Of a DNA stretch of 15,200 bases, positions 1 to 7,802 are shown piece after piece (within the stretch, counting starts at the first letter, position 1; the number at the start of each line of letters is the position of its first letter). Both the position numbers and the translations under genes were made by a program. Where the stretch lies: the NCBI GenBank assembly GCA_947175845.1, contig CAMWOK010000038.1, forward strand, positions 1 to 15,200, read 5' to 3'. This DNA comes from an uncultured Lachnospiraceae bacterium. GTDB taxonomy: Bacteria > Bacillota > Clostridia > Lachnospirales > Lachnospiraceae. The notes under the pieces were generated by a model. The model saw only the letters and a program-made list of their open reading frames with translations. It did no database searches and was not told the DNA's origin.

Positions 1-465
1 GATCGCTTAATCGTCGGCGAAGTCCGGGGCAGCGAGGCAATCGACATGCTGCAGGCGCTGAACACCGGGCATGACGGAAGTCTGTCGACAGGCCACGCAA
101 ACTCGTCAAAAGACATGCTGGTCCGCCTAGAGACAATGGTGCTGATGGGGATGGATCTGCCGCTTGCGGCGGTGAGGAGGCAGATTGCATCCGGGGTGGA
201 CATTGTGGTACATCTCGGAAGGCTGCGTGACAAGTCGCGGCGTGTTCTCGAGATTGCGGAGATATGCGGTTGCGAGGAGGATGGGATTGATGTAACGCCC
301 CTGTATCAGTTTCAGGAAACAGGGGAGGAGAGCGGGCGGGTGCTGGGAGAGTTTGTGCGGGTGAACAAGCTGACGCACACGGACAAGCTGCGCGCCGCAG
401 GGCTTGGCGCTGCGCTGCAGGATGAATTGTTAGAACACGACAAACATCAGGGTTCCGGCACATAG
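1..465 (+). CDS. cpaF: CpaF/TadA pilus secretion ATPase, 3' part only
   Basis: C-terminal part of the hexameric ATPase that powers Tad (Flp) pilus assembly at the cytoplasmic face of the membrane. The reading frame is open from base 1, so the gene begins upstream of the window. The visible part opens in the Walker B region (LIVGEVRG), followed by the family's LNTGHDGS and STGHANSSKDML blocks (the TGH histidine region) and RLETMVLMGMDLPLAAVRRQIASGVDIVVHL, all typical of CpaF. The Walker A motif and N-terminal domain are outside the window. The stop is followed 38 bp later by the TadB-like gene, fitting the usual motor-then-platform order. The ATPase assignment is very secure; the substrate is inferred from the neighbouring pilin genes. 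Confidence 0.95.
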   Translation, partial: DRLIVGEVRGSEAIDMLQALNTGHDGSLSTGHANSSKDMLVRLETMVLMGMDLPLAAVRRQIASGVDIVVHLGRLRDKSRRVLEIAEICGCEEDGIDVTPLYQFQETGEESGRVLGEFVRVNKLTHTDKLRAAGLGAALQDELLEHDKHQGSGT

Positions 466-503
466 GCGCAGAAGCATTGATTCCTGTGGATAAGGAGGAC
501 AAC

Positions 504-1295
504 ATGAAAAGGAAAGAGGAGAAGAAAGGCATCGCAAGGGGACGGCTTCCGCCGGAGACAGATTACACAAACTATACATTTTCCGTGCGGGAGACAGCTC
601 TACATCTGCTTTCAGGCGGTGCGGTGCTGATGCTGGCCAGCTGGCTTTTTTACGACAGCGCAGTCGCCTGGATACTGCTGATGCCGTTTGTGTTTTGGTC
701 GTTAAAGGACAGAGGCCGGTCGGCGTGCAGGAAAAGGAAGCGAAGGCTTGAGATGGAATTTCGGGAGATGATCCTGAGCGTCTCGTCAAACCTGCAGGCA
801 GGATACAGTGTTGAGAATGCATTTCAGGAGGCATATCATGACATTGTGCTGCTGTATGGCAGTGCGTCTGTGATGGCGGTGGAGCTGCAACTGCTGTTTC
901 GCAAACTAAGCAACAATGAGCAGCTTGAGCAGGTGCTCGCAAATCTTGCAAAAAGAAGCGGCGTGCAGGATATCCGGGATTTTGCAGACATCTTTCAGAT
1001 CGCCAAGCGCTCCGGAGGTGATATGCGCGGAATCATTGCAAACACGGCAGAGATCATCGGAGACAAGCAGGAAACCCGGCGGGAGATTGAGACTGCTGTG
1101 AGCGAGAAGAAACTGGAACAGCAGATTATGAAGTGCATTCCATTTTTTATGATTTTCTATATCTCGCTGACCACGAGAGGGTATTTTGAGAGTCTGTACC
1201 ACAATCCCTTTGGATGGGGGCTGATGACGGGGGCGCTTGCTGTGTACGCTGCGGCATGCCGCATTTCGGACAAGATACTGGAAATTGAGGTATAG
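504..1295 (+). CDS. tadB: TadB-like type II secretion F-family membrane platform protein
   Basis: Predicted inner-membrane platform protein of the Tad pilus, the partner that the CpaF motor acts on. The protein is 263 aa with hydrophobic segments near residues 33-50 and 52-68, a cytoplasmic T2SF domain at about 82-210 (EFREMILSVSSNLQAGYSVENAF, then FADIFQIAKRSGGDM), and two more membrane segments near 210-224 and 235-253. This is the usual TadB layout. I chose ATG 504 because AAGGAGG lies at 492-498, five bases upstream; a TTG nine codons earlier (477) is open but has no such site. The gene sits between cpaF and a second T2SF gene, 25 bp apart, clearly within one operon. Confidence 0.88.
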   Translation: MKRKEEKKGIARGRLPPETDYTNYTFSVRETALHLLSGGAVLMLASWLFYDSAVAWILLMPFVFWSLKDRGRSACRKRKRRLEMEFREMILSVSSNLQAGYSVENAFQEAYHDIVLLYGSASVMAVELQLLFRKLSNNEQLEQVLANLAKRSGVQDIRDFADIFQIAKRSGGDMRGIIANTAEIIGDKQETRREIETAVSEKKLEQQIMKCIPFFMIFYISLTTRGYFESLYHNPFGWGLMTGALAVYAAACRISDKILEIEV

Positions 1296-1320
1296 ACCAA
1301 CGATAGAGTCGGAGGAGGTG

Positions 1321-2673
1321 ATGCGGGTGGGCGACAAACTTGCAGGATGGCTGTACCATAAATTGGAGGCCATGCAGAGAAAACCAGACAAACTATTGTA
1401 CAACAACGCAGTCCGGCAGGATCTGCAGACGCTCAATCCTGCCGGTGATGTGCAGAAAAGGCAGAAAGAGTATGTCATCAAAAAGCTGTCTCTGTGCAGT
1501 CTGACTGTGCTGTGCGGTGTGCTTTTGGCAACAGTATTGTGGATAAAGGACGGTATGGAGACAAAGATTGTGGATAACCGGATTGACCGCAATGTGTACG
1601 GAGGCGGAGAGAAAAGTATCGCGCTCATTGCAGATGACGGCGAAAAGCGCTACCATGTTCCCGTCACACTGTCAGAGCGGTGCTACACGCAAAAAGAACT
1701 GACACAGATGTCAGGCGAAGCGCTGTCGGTTCTTCACACACACATTCTCGGAAAAAATCAGAGTTTTGATAAGATCGAGTATGATATGAACCTGACAGAT
1801 CATGTGGAGGACTATCCATTCCACATAGAGTGGCGCACGGACGATGCGTATATGGACAACACGGGTACGCTTGTACAGGATGTGCTAGAAAAGCCTGCGC
1901 TGATGGAACTGACAGCGGTGCTGTCCTGCGAAAGCTTTGCGCTCGAACAGGAGATGACTGTCAAAATACACAGCAAGGCGATTCAGCCAGGAGCAGCCGA
2001 GCGCCTTGAAAAACAGATTACCAGCATCGAGGAGACAAGCCGGGAGCAGCACAATGTGACACTTCCGTCAGAAATCGGCGATAAGAAGCTGCGGTGGAGT
2101 TATCAGAGAAGCTATGGAGGTCTGCTGTGCCTTGCCGCGACACCTGTTCTTGTATGCTTGATTTACTATGGCAGGGACAGGGATCTGCACAGGCAGGTTC
2201 TGGACAGGGAAGAGCAGATGCGCATGGACTATCCTGAGATTGTCAGTGCCCTGGCGCTGCTGATCGGAGCCGGAATGACCGTGCCCAATGCATGGAAGAA
2301 GATTGCGGCCGATTACAGACGGCGGTGTGAGGCAGAGCGGGACAGGCGGTACGCCTACGAGGAAATGCTGCTGACAGTGCATGAGATGGAGAGCGGTGTT
2401 GTACATGCAAAGGCGTACGAACACTTTGGACGCAGATGCCGCATTCCGTGCTACAATAAGCTGTCGACCATGTTGTCGCAGAATATTCGAAAAGGCGCTG
2501 CCAATCTGCCGCTTATGCTGAAGGCAGAGGTGGCTGATGCCTTTGAGGAGCGAAAGCACACTGCCCGAAAACTGGGCGAGAAGGCAGGAACAAAACTGCT
2601 GGTTCCGATGATGATGCTTTTGGGAGTCACGATGGTGATCATAATGGTGCCGGCATTTCAAATGTATTTTTAA
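1321..2673 (+). CDS. tadC: TadC-like T2SF-family platform protein with large extracytoplasmic insertion
   Basis: Second platform protein of the Tad pilus. ATG 1321 is preceded by GGAGGAGG (1311-1318); a longer frame reaches back into tadB but lacks a comparable site. The protein is 450 aa: a short cytoplasmic N-terminus, a membrane segment near 56-75, a hydrophilic stretch of about 180 residues (80-262), a second membrane segment near 265-284, a T2SF-like domain (about 296-425, with DYPEIVSALALLIGAGMTVPNAW) and a C-terminal membrane segment near 426-447. TadC proteins known to me are usually nearer 300 aa, so the segment between the first two membrane helices is extra and has no domain I recognise. 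Family and role are well supported by the T2SF part and context; the insertion's function is unknown. Confidence 0.83.
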   Translation: MRVGDKLAGWLYHKLEAMQRKPDKLLYNNAVRQDLQTLNPAGDVQKRQKEYVIKKLSLCSLTVLCGVLLATVLWIKDGMETKIVDNRIDRNVYGGGEKSIALIADDGEKRYHVPVTLSERCYTQKELTQMSGEALSVLHTHILGKNQSFDKIEYDMNLTDHVEDYPFHIEWRTDDAYMDNTGTLVQDVLEKPALMELTAVLSCESFALEQEMTVKIHSKAIQPGAAERLEKQITSIEETSREQHNVTLPSEIGDKKLRWSYQRSYGGLLCLAATPVLVCLIYYGRDRDLHRQVLDREEQMRMDYPEIVSALALLIGAGMTVPNAWKKIAADYRRRCEAERDRRYAYEEMLLTVHEMESGVVHAKAYEHFGRRCRIPCYNKLSTMLSQNIRKGAANLPLMLKAEVADAFEERKHTARKLGEKAGTKLLVPMMMLLGVTMVIIMVPAFQMYF

Positions 2674-2709
2674 AGAATTATAGAATAAGGTAGAGAAAAG
2701 GAGAGATTT

Positions 2710-2877
2710 ATGAGAAATTTTAAGCAGTTTTTGAAGGAAGAAGACGGGATGGGGACAGTTGAGGTTGTGCTGATTATCGTGGTGCTGATCGCGCTTGTGG
2801 CATTGTTCAAGAAAAGTATCACGGCACTTGCAGGAACTCTGCTCAAAAAGGTCACAAGCAATGCAAATCAGATATAA
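2710..2877 (+). CDS. Flp1-like type IVb prepilin (55 aa)
   Basis: Short gene for the probable major pilin subunit. ATG 2710 follows AAAAGGAG (2696-2703) with six bases between. The 55-aa product has a charged leader (MRNFKQFLKEEDG), a prepilin cleavage site after Gly13 with Glu18 at +5 of the mature chain (G/MGTVE), a hydrophobic stretch at about 19-33 (VVLIIVVLIALVALF), then a short basic and polar tail. This is the Flp1-like pilin pattern of Firmicute Tad clusters. The mature peptide would be about 42 aa. The prepilin peptidase at 5329 is the likely processing enzyme. The next gene overlaps its 3' end by 17 bp, suggesting coupled translation. Confidence 0.88.
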   Translation: MRNFKQFLKEEDGMGTVEVVLIIVVLIALVALFKKSITALAGTLLKKVTSNANQI

Positions 2878-4321
2878 TGCATATCTGACCGTGTACCTGT
2901 CCCTTATCTTTGGCATCGTCCTGTCGCTGCTCTTTGTGCTGATCGAAGGCGCGGCGGCAGGCGCCACAAGGGCGCAGGCGGAACTGGTGGCGGATCTGGG
3001 GCTGGATTCCGTGTTCGCGGAGTACAACAGGGAAATTTTAGATCAGTACGGACTGTTTTTTGTGGACTCCTCTTATGGGAGTGTAAATGGAGGAATTGGT
3101 ATGGTGGAACGTCATTTGTCAGATTACATGCGCTATAACATGGCGCCGGATCGGGATCTGTTGATGCCGCTGGAGCACAGCCTGTTAAAGCTGCAAAACC
3201 CGTATCTCGAGATTTCTGAGGTCTCCTGTGCGAGCGATGATGCGTGCATGGTGTGGAAAGCGCAGGCGGTCAACTACATGAAAGCAGTTTACGGCGGCGA
3301 TCTCGTCTCGAGGGTCCAAGAGCAGATGGACATCGTGGAGAGCAGGGGGCTGACCGGGATGGATGTCGCGGGGGAACTCGTCACACAAAAAAAGGAGTTT
3401 GAGAAATCCCTGAATGACAAGGGAATCGTAGAATTTGGCGCAGAGAGCGCAGAAGGATACTCTTACCAGAAAATATCAGGCGTGTTTGACCGGATTGTCG
3501 GCGGAGGCATACTGGCGCAGACACTTCCGGGCGGAACAGCGATATCCGGTGCCGTGATGGACGCAGGCCCTTATTTTTCCGCGCGCCAGAGAAGCGGGCG
3601 GATCAACCGAGGGATTGGGCTGCATGAAGGTGCTGACAGGCCGGATGGGATTCTGGACGAGCTGATTTACGGGGAGTATCTAATGCAAAAATGCGGCTCC
3701 TATATGGAGCCCAAGGAGGAAGGGCTGCTAAAGTACCAGATTGAGTACATTTTGCACGGATTTAACAGTGATGAGGGAAATCTAAGGCGCAGTGCGGAGT
3801 TTTTGTTCGCATTCCGGGCAGCGGCGAATCTCGTCTGTCTTTCTACAGACACTGCAAGGCAGACCGAGGCGGAGCTGGTTGCGACCGTCCTCTGTACACT
3901 GTTTCTGGCGCCGGAGCTGATCGAGCCACTGACTTCGCTCATCCTCGGCATGTGGGTGCTTGTGGAGACCGAGTCGGATCTCAGGGAGCTGCTGGTCGGC
4001 GGCAGGGTTCCCCTGATCAAGGGCAGGGGAGACTGGCATACAGGTATGATGGACATTTTTACAGGAAATAAACCCAAAAACAGCGGCACAAATACGACAG
4101 GATTATCCTATCAGGGCTATCTGCGCATTTTTCTTGGATTGATGGACCGGGATGTAAAAGCTGCGCGAAGCCTGGACATTGTCGAGATGGATATCCGCCA
4201 GACTGCCGGCAATGCACAGTTTCGCATAGACCAGTGCATGGATTACATGAAGGTGGAGTTTGGATTTGCAGATGCAGGAGGGCACAGCTTTCTGTTTTCC
4301 AAAAAAATGTGTTACGAGTAA
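2861..4321 (+). CDS. DUF5702-like Tad-cluster envelope protein
   Basis: Predicted membrane-anchored envelope protein of the Tad cluster. The start at ATG 2861 overlaps the pilin gene by 17 bp; the open frame extends upstream but only antisense to sense, within the pilin. The 486-aa product has one N-terminal membrane segment (about 9-29) followed by an AQAELVADLGLDSVFAEYN and ILDQYGLFFVDSSYG block that I associate with DUF5702 proteins of Firmicute Tad loci, which resemble TadE/TadG in layout. The remaining roughly 400 residues would be outside the membrane, with a hydrophobic patch around residues 345-375 that could be a second membrane-associated helix. Its biochemical role is unknown; a minor pilin or assembly function is inferred from position. 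The DUF label is from memory and unchecked. Confidence 0.78.
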   Translation: MQIRYNAYLTVYLSLIFGIVLSLLFVLIEGAAAGATRAQAELVADLGLDSVFAEYNREILDQYGLFFVDSSYGSVNGGIGMVERHLSDYMRYNMAPDRDLLMPLEHSLLKLQNPYLEISEVSCASDDACMVWKAQAVNYMKAVYGGDLVSRVQEQMDIVESRGLTGMDVAGELVTQKKEFEKSLNDKGIVEFGAESAEGYSYQKISGVFDRIVGGGILAQTLPGGTAISGAVMDAGPYFSARQRSGRINRGIGLHEGADRPDGILDELIYGEYLMQKCGSYMEPKEEGLLKYQIEYILHGFNSDEGNLRRSAEFLFAFRAAANLVCLSTDTARQTEAELVATVLCTLFLAPELIEPLTSLILGMWVLVETESDLRELLVGGRVPLIKGRGDWHTGMMDIFTGNKPKNSGTNTTGLSYQGYLRIFLGLMDRDVKAARSLDIVEMDIRQTAGNAQFRIDQCMDYMKVEFGFADAGGHSFLFSKKMCYE

Positions 4322-4353
4322 ACGATCAGTTTGAAAGGCAGGGGAGCGGACGG

Positions 4354-5292
4354 ATGTTCTTTTGGGTGCGGGATAAACATTTAAACCATTTAACGGACAT
4401 TATAATAAGGAAAGGAGGGGCGTTGCTCTCCATTAAATTACCAGGACGCTGTATTGTCTGCGCACTGAAAAGAATATCCGCCTGCTCCTTCTGTGGCAGA
4501 CTGTATAAGGCACACACAGCGGGGATGACCGTGGAGGCATGTCTTGTGCTCCCGCTCTTTCTGTTTGCATTTCTGAATGTGATATCGATCATTGAGATTT
4601 ACCGGTTACAGGGGGCGATGAGTGCAGCGATGCATGACACTGCAAAGCAGATGGCGGTATATGGATACGCATATCGGGAAATTGGCGGGGGTTCGATGGG
4701 GGCTGTGGAATCGGTCAGCCTGACGTATCTGTACGCCGCAGAAAGAGTGCGGTCGAAGCTTGGCACAGACTATCTGGAAAACGCGCCGCTCTCCCAGGGA
4801 GCGTTTGCGATCTCATGGCTGCGCTCGCGCGTCATGCAGGAGGATGACTGTATTGATCTGGTGGCGGAGTACACTGTCAGACCGCCCGTGGCAATCGTCG
4901 GCTATCAGCCGCAAACTCTGTACAACAGGATGCGCACGCGGGCCTGGACGGGATATGACAATGCTGCGAACGCATCCTCTGGCAGTGCGCAGGAGCGGAT
5001 TGTCTATATAACACCCGATGGAAGCGTGTACCACGGTTCCAGAGCATGTACCTATCTGAACCTGTCTATTGTGTCAGTTGATCAGGGCATTGTGGACACA
5101 CAGCGGAACGAGGACGGCGGCAGGTATTATCCCTGTGAGACATGCGGAAATTCCTGTGGCAGTGTGGTTTATATCACGGACTACGGAGACCGGTATCACG
5201 CGTCCCTCGGATGCAGCGGACTGAAACGGACAATCCTTGCGGTTCCGATATCCCAGACGGGCGGAAGGGGAGCGTGCAGCAAGTGTGGTTAG
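4354..5292 (+). CDS. TadE-like pilus protein with tandem C-terminal cysteine modules
   Basis: TadE-like pseudopilin with unusual additions. From ATG 4354 the product is 312 aa. A TTG at 4423 (residue 24) has the better ribosome site, GGAGG at 4414-4418, and may be the true start. The TadE signature and membrane helix are at about 57-80 (GMTVEACLVLPLFLF). Ahead of it lie two CxxC pairs (C33/C36 and C44/C47), predicted cytoplasmic. The C-terminus holds two copies of a small module of form VYIT-x2-G-x2-YH...C...CxxCG: residues 217-265 (H227, C232, C261, C264) and 272-312 (H282, C287, C308, C311). The module resembles the short Ada-like metal-binding tail seen on some bacterial nucleases and surface proteins. 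Metal binding or disulfide formation outside the cell is inferred. Family membership is good; role beyond the pilus is unknown. Confidence 0.8.
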   Translation: MFFWVRDKHLNHLTDIIIRKGGALLSIKLPGRCIVCALKRISACSFCGRLYKAHTAGMTVEACLVLPLFLFAFLNVISIIEIYRLQGAMSAAMHDTAKQMAVYGYAYREIGGGSMGAVESVSLTYLYAAERVRSKLGTDYLENAPLSQGAFAISWLRSRVMQEDDCIDLVAEYTVRPPVAIVGYQPQTLYNRMRTRAWTGYDNAANASSGSAQERIVYITPDGSVYHGSRACTYLNLSIVSVDQGIVDTQRNEDGGRYYPCETCGNSCGSVVYITDYGDRYHASLGCSGLKRTILAVPISQTGGRGACSKCG

Positions 5293-5328
5293 AAGACAGA
5301 AATGTTGACATTTTACAGGAGATGGAGA

Positions 5329-5754
5329 ATGAATATTTATAAGATGCTGATGGCAGTTATTGGAATGCTGCTGTTTTGGGCGGCTGTTGTCGATCTCAGA
5401 AAGAAGCAGGTCGGCGGAGGGATGCTGCTGGTGATGCTGGCGGTATGCTGCGCGGCGGCGCCTTTTCGAGCGGATTCTGGCATGGTCAGCGCGGCGGCAG
5501 GGCTGGCGCCCGGCCTGTGTGCGATCGGCCTGTCGGTTGCGACAAGGGAGCAGATTGGCATGGGGGATGGCATTGTGATTGCCGCGCTGGGACTGGCGCT
5601 GGGCGTGCGCAGATGCCTTTTGATGGTGTGTGCCGGGGCGTTTGTGATGGGGGTGGCAGCCATTCTTGTCCTGCTGTTTCATAAGGGCGGCAGACAGACA
5701 AGACTGCCGTTTCTGCCGGCAGTCTTTGTGGGGTATCTGTTATGTGCCCTTTGA
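5329..5754 (+). CDS. A24-family prepilin peptidase (TadV/CpaA-like)
   Basis: Integral membrane aspartic protease expected to cut the leader from Flp1 and the TadE-like proteins. The 141-aa product is almost entirely hydrophobic helices and carries the two expected aspartates: D22 in VVDLRKKQ and D80 in GMGDG (77-81). A closing LPFLPAVFVGYL block is also typical. Length fits the minimal CpaA/TadV type, which lacks the N-methylation domain of PilD. ATG 5329 is chosen because AGGAG lies at 5317-5321; ATG 5302 is in frame but sits close behind the previous stop without a clear site. The usual I-P following the first aspartate motif is replaced by VGGG. The gene overlaps the next by 13 bp. Confidence 0.85.
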   Translation: MNIYKMLMAVIGMLLFWAAVVDLRKKQVGGGMLLVMLAVCCAAAPFRADSGMVSAAAGLAPGLCAIGLSVATREQIGMGDGIVIAALGLALGVRRCLLMVCAGAFVMGVAAILVLLFHKGGRQTRLPFLPAVFVGYLLCAL

Positions 5755-6212
5755 GGAAAAAGCAGTATCCGGCATATTTTACAGTGGAGGCGGCGCTGAT
5801 TCTGCCGATCGCGATGCTTTTTACGGTGATGATGATCTTCCTGGCATTTTACAGCTATGACAGGTGTGTCATGGAGCACAGCGCATACGAGGCGGCGCTT
5901 CGGGGAACCAGTGCCCATTTCAGGACGGCAGCGGAAGCGGAGGCCAAGGTGCGCAGAGCGGCGGCAGAACTCGCCGCAGACAAGCTGTTTGCCGCGCGTG
6001 ATTTCAGTTGCGATATCTTGGTGGACGGCCAGAGCGTGACAGTGACCTATCACTGTACCGTGAATATGCCGTTTTCAACCTGGCTTGGCACGTATGTCAC
6101 AGGGATGGATCTGTCGCTGGATGTCAGCAGAAGTGCGAGCCGTTTCAGGCCCGCGCGCGCAATCCGCGACTGTATGCTGCTGAACGGGCTGCTGAAACAG
6201 GAATTAAAATGA
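5742..6212 (+). CDS. TadE-family pseudopilin
   Basis: Second TadE-like protein of the cluster, 156 aa. The N-terminus is short and basic (MCPLRKKQYPAY), followed by the TadE signature FTVEAALILPIAMLF and one membrane helix (about 16-38); the rest is predicted to lie outside the membrane. Glu16 within the TVEA motif matches the conserved glutamate of TadE pseudopilins. It starts inside the 3' end of the prepilin peptidase gene (13-bp overlap), so translation is probably coupled. Unlike the larger TadE-like protein upstream it has no cysteine modules. A minor pilin or pilus assembly role is known for the family and inferred here. Confidence 0.85.
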   Translation: MCPLRKKQYPAYFTVEAALILPIAMLFTVMMIFLAFYSYDRCVMEHSAYEAALRGTSAHFRTAAEAEAKVRRAAAELAADKLFAARDFSCDILVDGQSVTVTYHCTVNMPFSTWLGTYVTGMDLSLDVSRSASRFRPARAIRDCMLLNGLLKQELK

Positions 6213-6226
6213 TTTGGAGGGTTGGG

Positions 6227-7735
6227 ATGAAAGAAACTATGCCTGAAATCAGCTTCGAGAGGAGTATGAATCACAATTATATGATATTGAGCAAGTGCAA
6301 TTATTTTGGCAAAAAAAGTGATGCCAACGGCGATTACCGCACAAAAATGCTTCTGGAAAACCGGATTCCCGGGCTTCTTCCCGTCACACACAGACAAATC
6401 AATGGTGAGAGCCGCTACTATTATGAAATCAACTCGCTGCAGTCGCTGAACCGGCTTTATGACAAGACCGAGATCCGCTGTGATGCGCTCAGGCGTCTGC
6501 TGCGAGGCTGTGTGGGGCTTTTTGAGAGACTCGAGGAGTACCTGCTCGACGGGACGCAGATTATCATGAAGCCGGAGCTGATCTATATGGATGTGGCGAA
6601 AATGGAGCCGTATTTTGTCTGTTATCCCGACTATGAGGGCGATGTGCGACTGTCTTTTATGGAGCTTGTTGACGGGCTCCTTGCCAGGATTGATCACACA
6701 GACGAGAGCGCAGTGATGCTGGGATATCAGATCTATCGATACACCAGAAATCCAAACTACGTTATCAGCGAGGTAGGAAGCATGGTGGAACACCTTGTGG
6801 CCGACATGGCTTCCCGCGAAGCTGGCTGCATACAGAGGGATTTCAGAGTGGCGGAAAACAGGATATCATGTGCTGAAAACAGCTGGTGGACAGGCGCAGA
6901 CAATACATCTGTGTTTGACAGAGATACGGACAGAAGAAGGCCGAACGTTTTGGAAGAGAATCAAAACCGGCCTGCGGCGATTGCCCGTGATGAGGAGACA
7001 GGGACAGCAAAAAGGGCAGAGGCGCGCGCGGCGGGGGACAAAAGGGATCTGCACAAGGGCTTTCTGTGCGTGCTGGCCTTTGTGATACTGGCGGGTGTCG
7101 CGGTGGGAACGAGAGTGTTTTATGCGTTTGAGCGCGGTGCAGACAGTGAGATTTACCTGTTTGGCGCAATGGGAATGGCGCTTGCGGGAGCGGTCCTGTT
7201 TTTTGTGTGCCATGTGAAACGGGAACAAAATCGCAAAAGGGCGGCACTGTCAGACGAGGAGGAAAATGGCGGGGATTCCTGGCATGACAGGACTGTGGAC
7301 AGCGGCGGGCAGAGCTTTTTCCAGAATGCGCAGAGGGAGACTGCCATGCAGGATCCAAAGTTGCTGTACCGTGCATATCAGGGCAGTACCTCCAGAACAT
7401 CTGGCTGTAGCGAGACTGTGTATCTGGGAGACAATGCTGCACAGGAGCGGGTACTGTTTGGCCGCATGGATGGAAAGGAGGTGAAGATATCGCTGGACAG
7501 ACTTCCCATGACAGTCGGAAAGCTTGCAGATGTGTCTGATTTTGTGATTTGTGACACCTCGGTAAGCAAGATGCATGCGCAGTTTGAGGAACGGGACGGC
7601 AAAGTCTATGTGCGCGATCTCAACTCGACGAACGGGACTGTGCACAACGGCGTGCTGCTGGATGTCAACCAGACCGTAGCGCTGGAACCCGGCGACCGGC
7701 TGCGTTTTGGAAAGACCAGTTTTACCTACTGCTGA
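6227..7735 (+). CDS. DUF6382-like membrane protein with C-terminal FHA domain
   Basis: 502-aa protein closing the Tad operon. The N-terminal half (about 1-190) resembles the DUF6382 domain found with FHA domains in Firmicutes (SMNHNYMIL, then LLENRIPGLLPV and YYYEINSLQSL). A charged linker leads to two membrane helices at about 279-299 and 309-330. The C-terminal FHA domain is at about 427-502, with the phosphothreonine-binding SxxH (S447-H450) and DLNSTNG (464-470); the early FHA Gly-Arg is Gly-Lys here (431-432). Both soluble domains should face the cytoplasm. ATG 6227 has GGAGG at 6216-6220; ATG 6209, overlapping the previous stop, is an in-frame alternative. FHA domains bind phosphothreonine, so a Ser/Thr kinase input to pilus assembly is inferred. 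No kinase is in the window. Confidence 0.85.
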   Translation: MKETMPEISFERSMNHNYMILSKCNYFGKKSDANGDYRTKMLLENRIPGLLPVTHRQINGESRYYYEINSLQSLNRLYDKTEIRCDALRRLLRGCVGLFERLEEYLLDGTQIIMKPELIYMDVAKMEPYFVCYPDYEGDVRLSFMELVDGLLARIDHTDESAVMLGYQIYRYTRNPNYVISEVGSMVEHLVADMASREAGCIQRDFRVAENRISCAENSWWTGADNTSVFDRDTDRRRPNVLEENQNRPAAIARDEETGTAKRAEARAAGDKRDLHKGFLCVLAFVILAGVAVGTRVFYAFERGADSEIYLFGAMGMALAGAVLFFVCHVKREQNRKRAALSDEEENGGDSWHDRTVDSGGQSFFQNAQRETAMQDPKLLYRAYQGSTSRTSGCSETVYLGDNAAQERVLFGRMDGKEVKISLDRLPMTVGKLADVSDFVICDTSVSKMHAQFEERDGKVYVRDLNSTNGTVHNGVLLDVNQTVALEPGDRLRFGKTSFTYC

Positions 7736-7748
7736 GTTTTTGTGTCAA

Positions 7749-7762
7749 CTAAAATATTTTAG
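7749..7762. promoter_or_regulatory. 14-bp perfect palindrome, operator-like
   Basis: CTAAAATATTTTAG is a perfect palindrome in the short gap between the FHA gene and the kinase promoter, ending 19 bp upstream of the proposed -35 box. Its position suits binding of a dimeric regulator, but no regulator gene is in the window and an AT-rich palindrome can arise by chance. Confidence 0.35.
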
Positions 7763-7774
7763 ATATGAGTAAAC

Positions 7775-7802
7775 AATAAGCTTGCAATGCGGCAGGCTTA
7801 TT
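7775..7802. repeat. Inverted repeat overlapping kinase promoter
   Basis: Arms AATAAGCTTGC (7775-7785) and GCAGGCTTATT (7792-7802) form an 11-bp stem with one G-U pair and a 6-base loop. The repeat covers the proposed -35 box and most of the spacer, the position of a repressor operator. No T-run follows, so it is a poor intrinsic terminator, though it could slow read-through from the Tad operon. Confidence 0.55.

Noticed and set aside
2068..3027. Minus-strand open frame of 319 codons across tadC, the pilin and the DUF5702-like gene
   Set aside because: Shadow of three coding genes; low-complexity His/Gln/Cys-rich translation with no recognisable motif.
5020..5292. Repeat at the 3' end of the TadE-like gene as a DNA repeat or CRISPR-like unit
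   Set aside because: The similarity is at protein level (two cysteine modules) with diverged DNA, so it is a domain duplication within a gene. No spaced identical repeats exist in the window.
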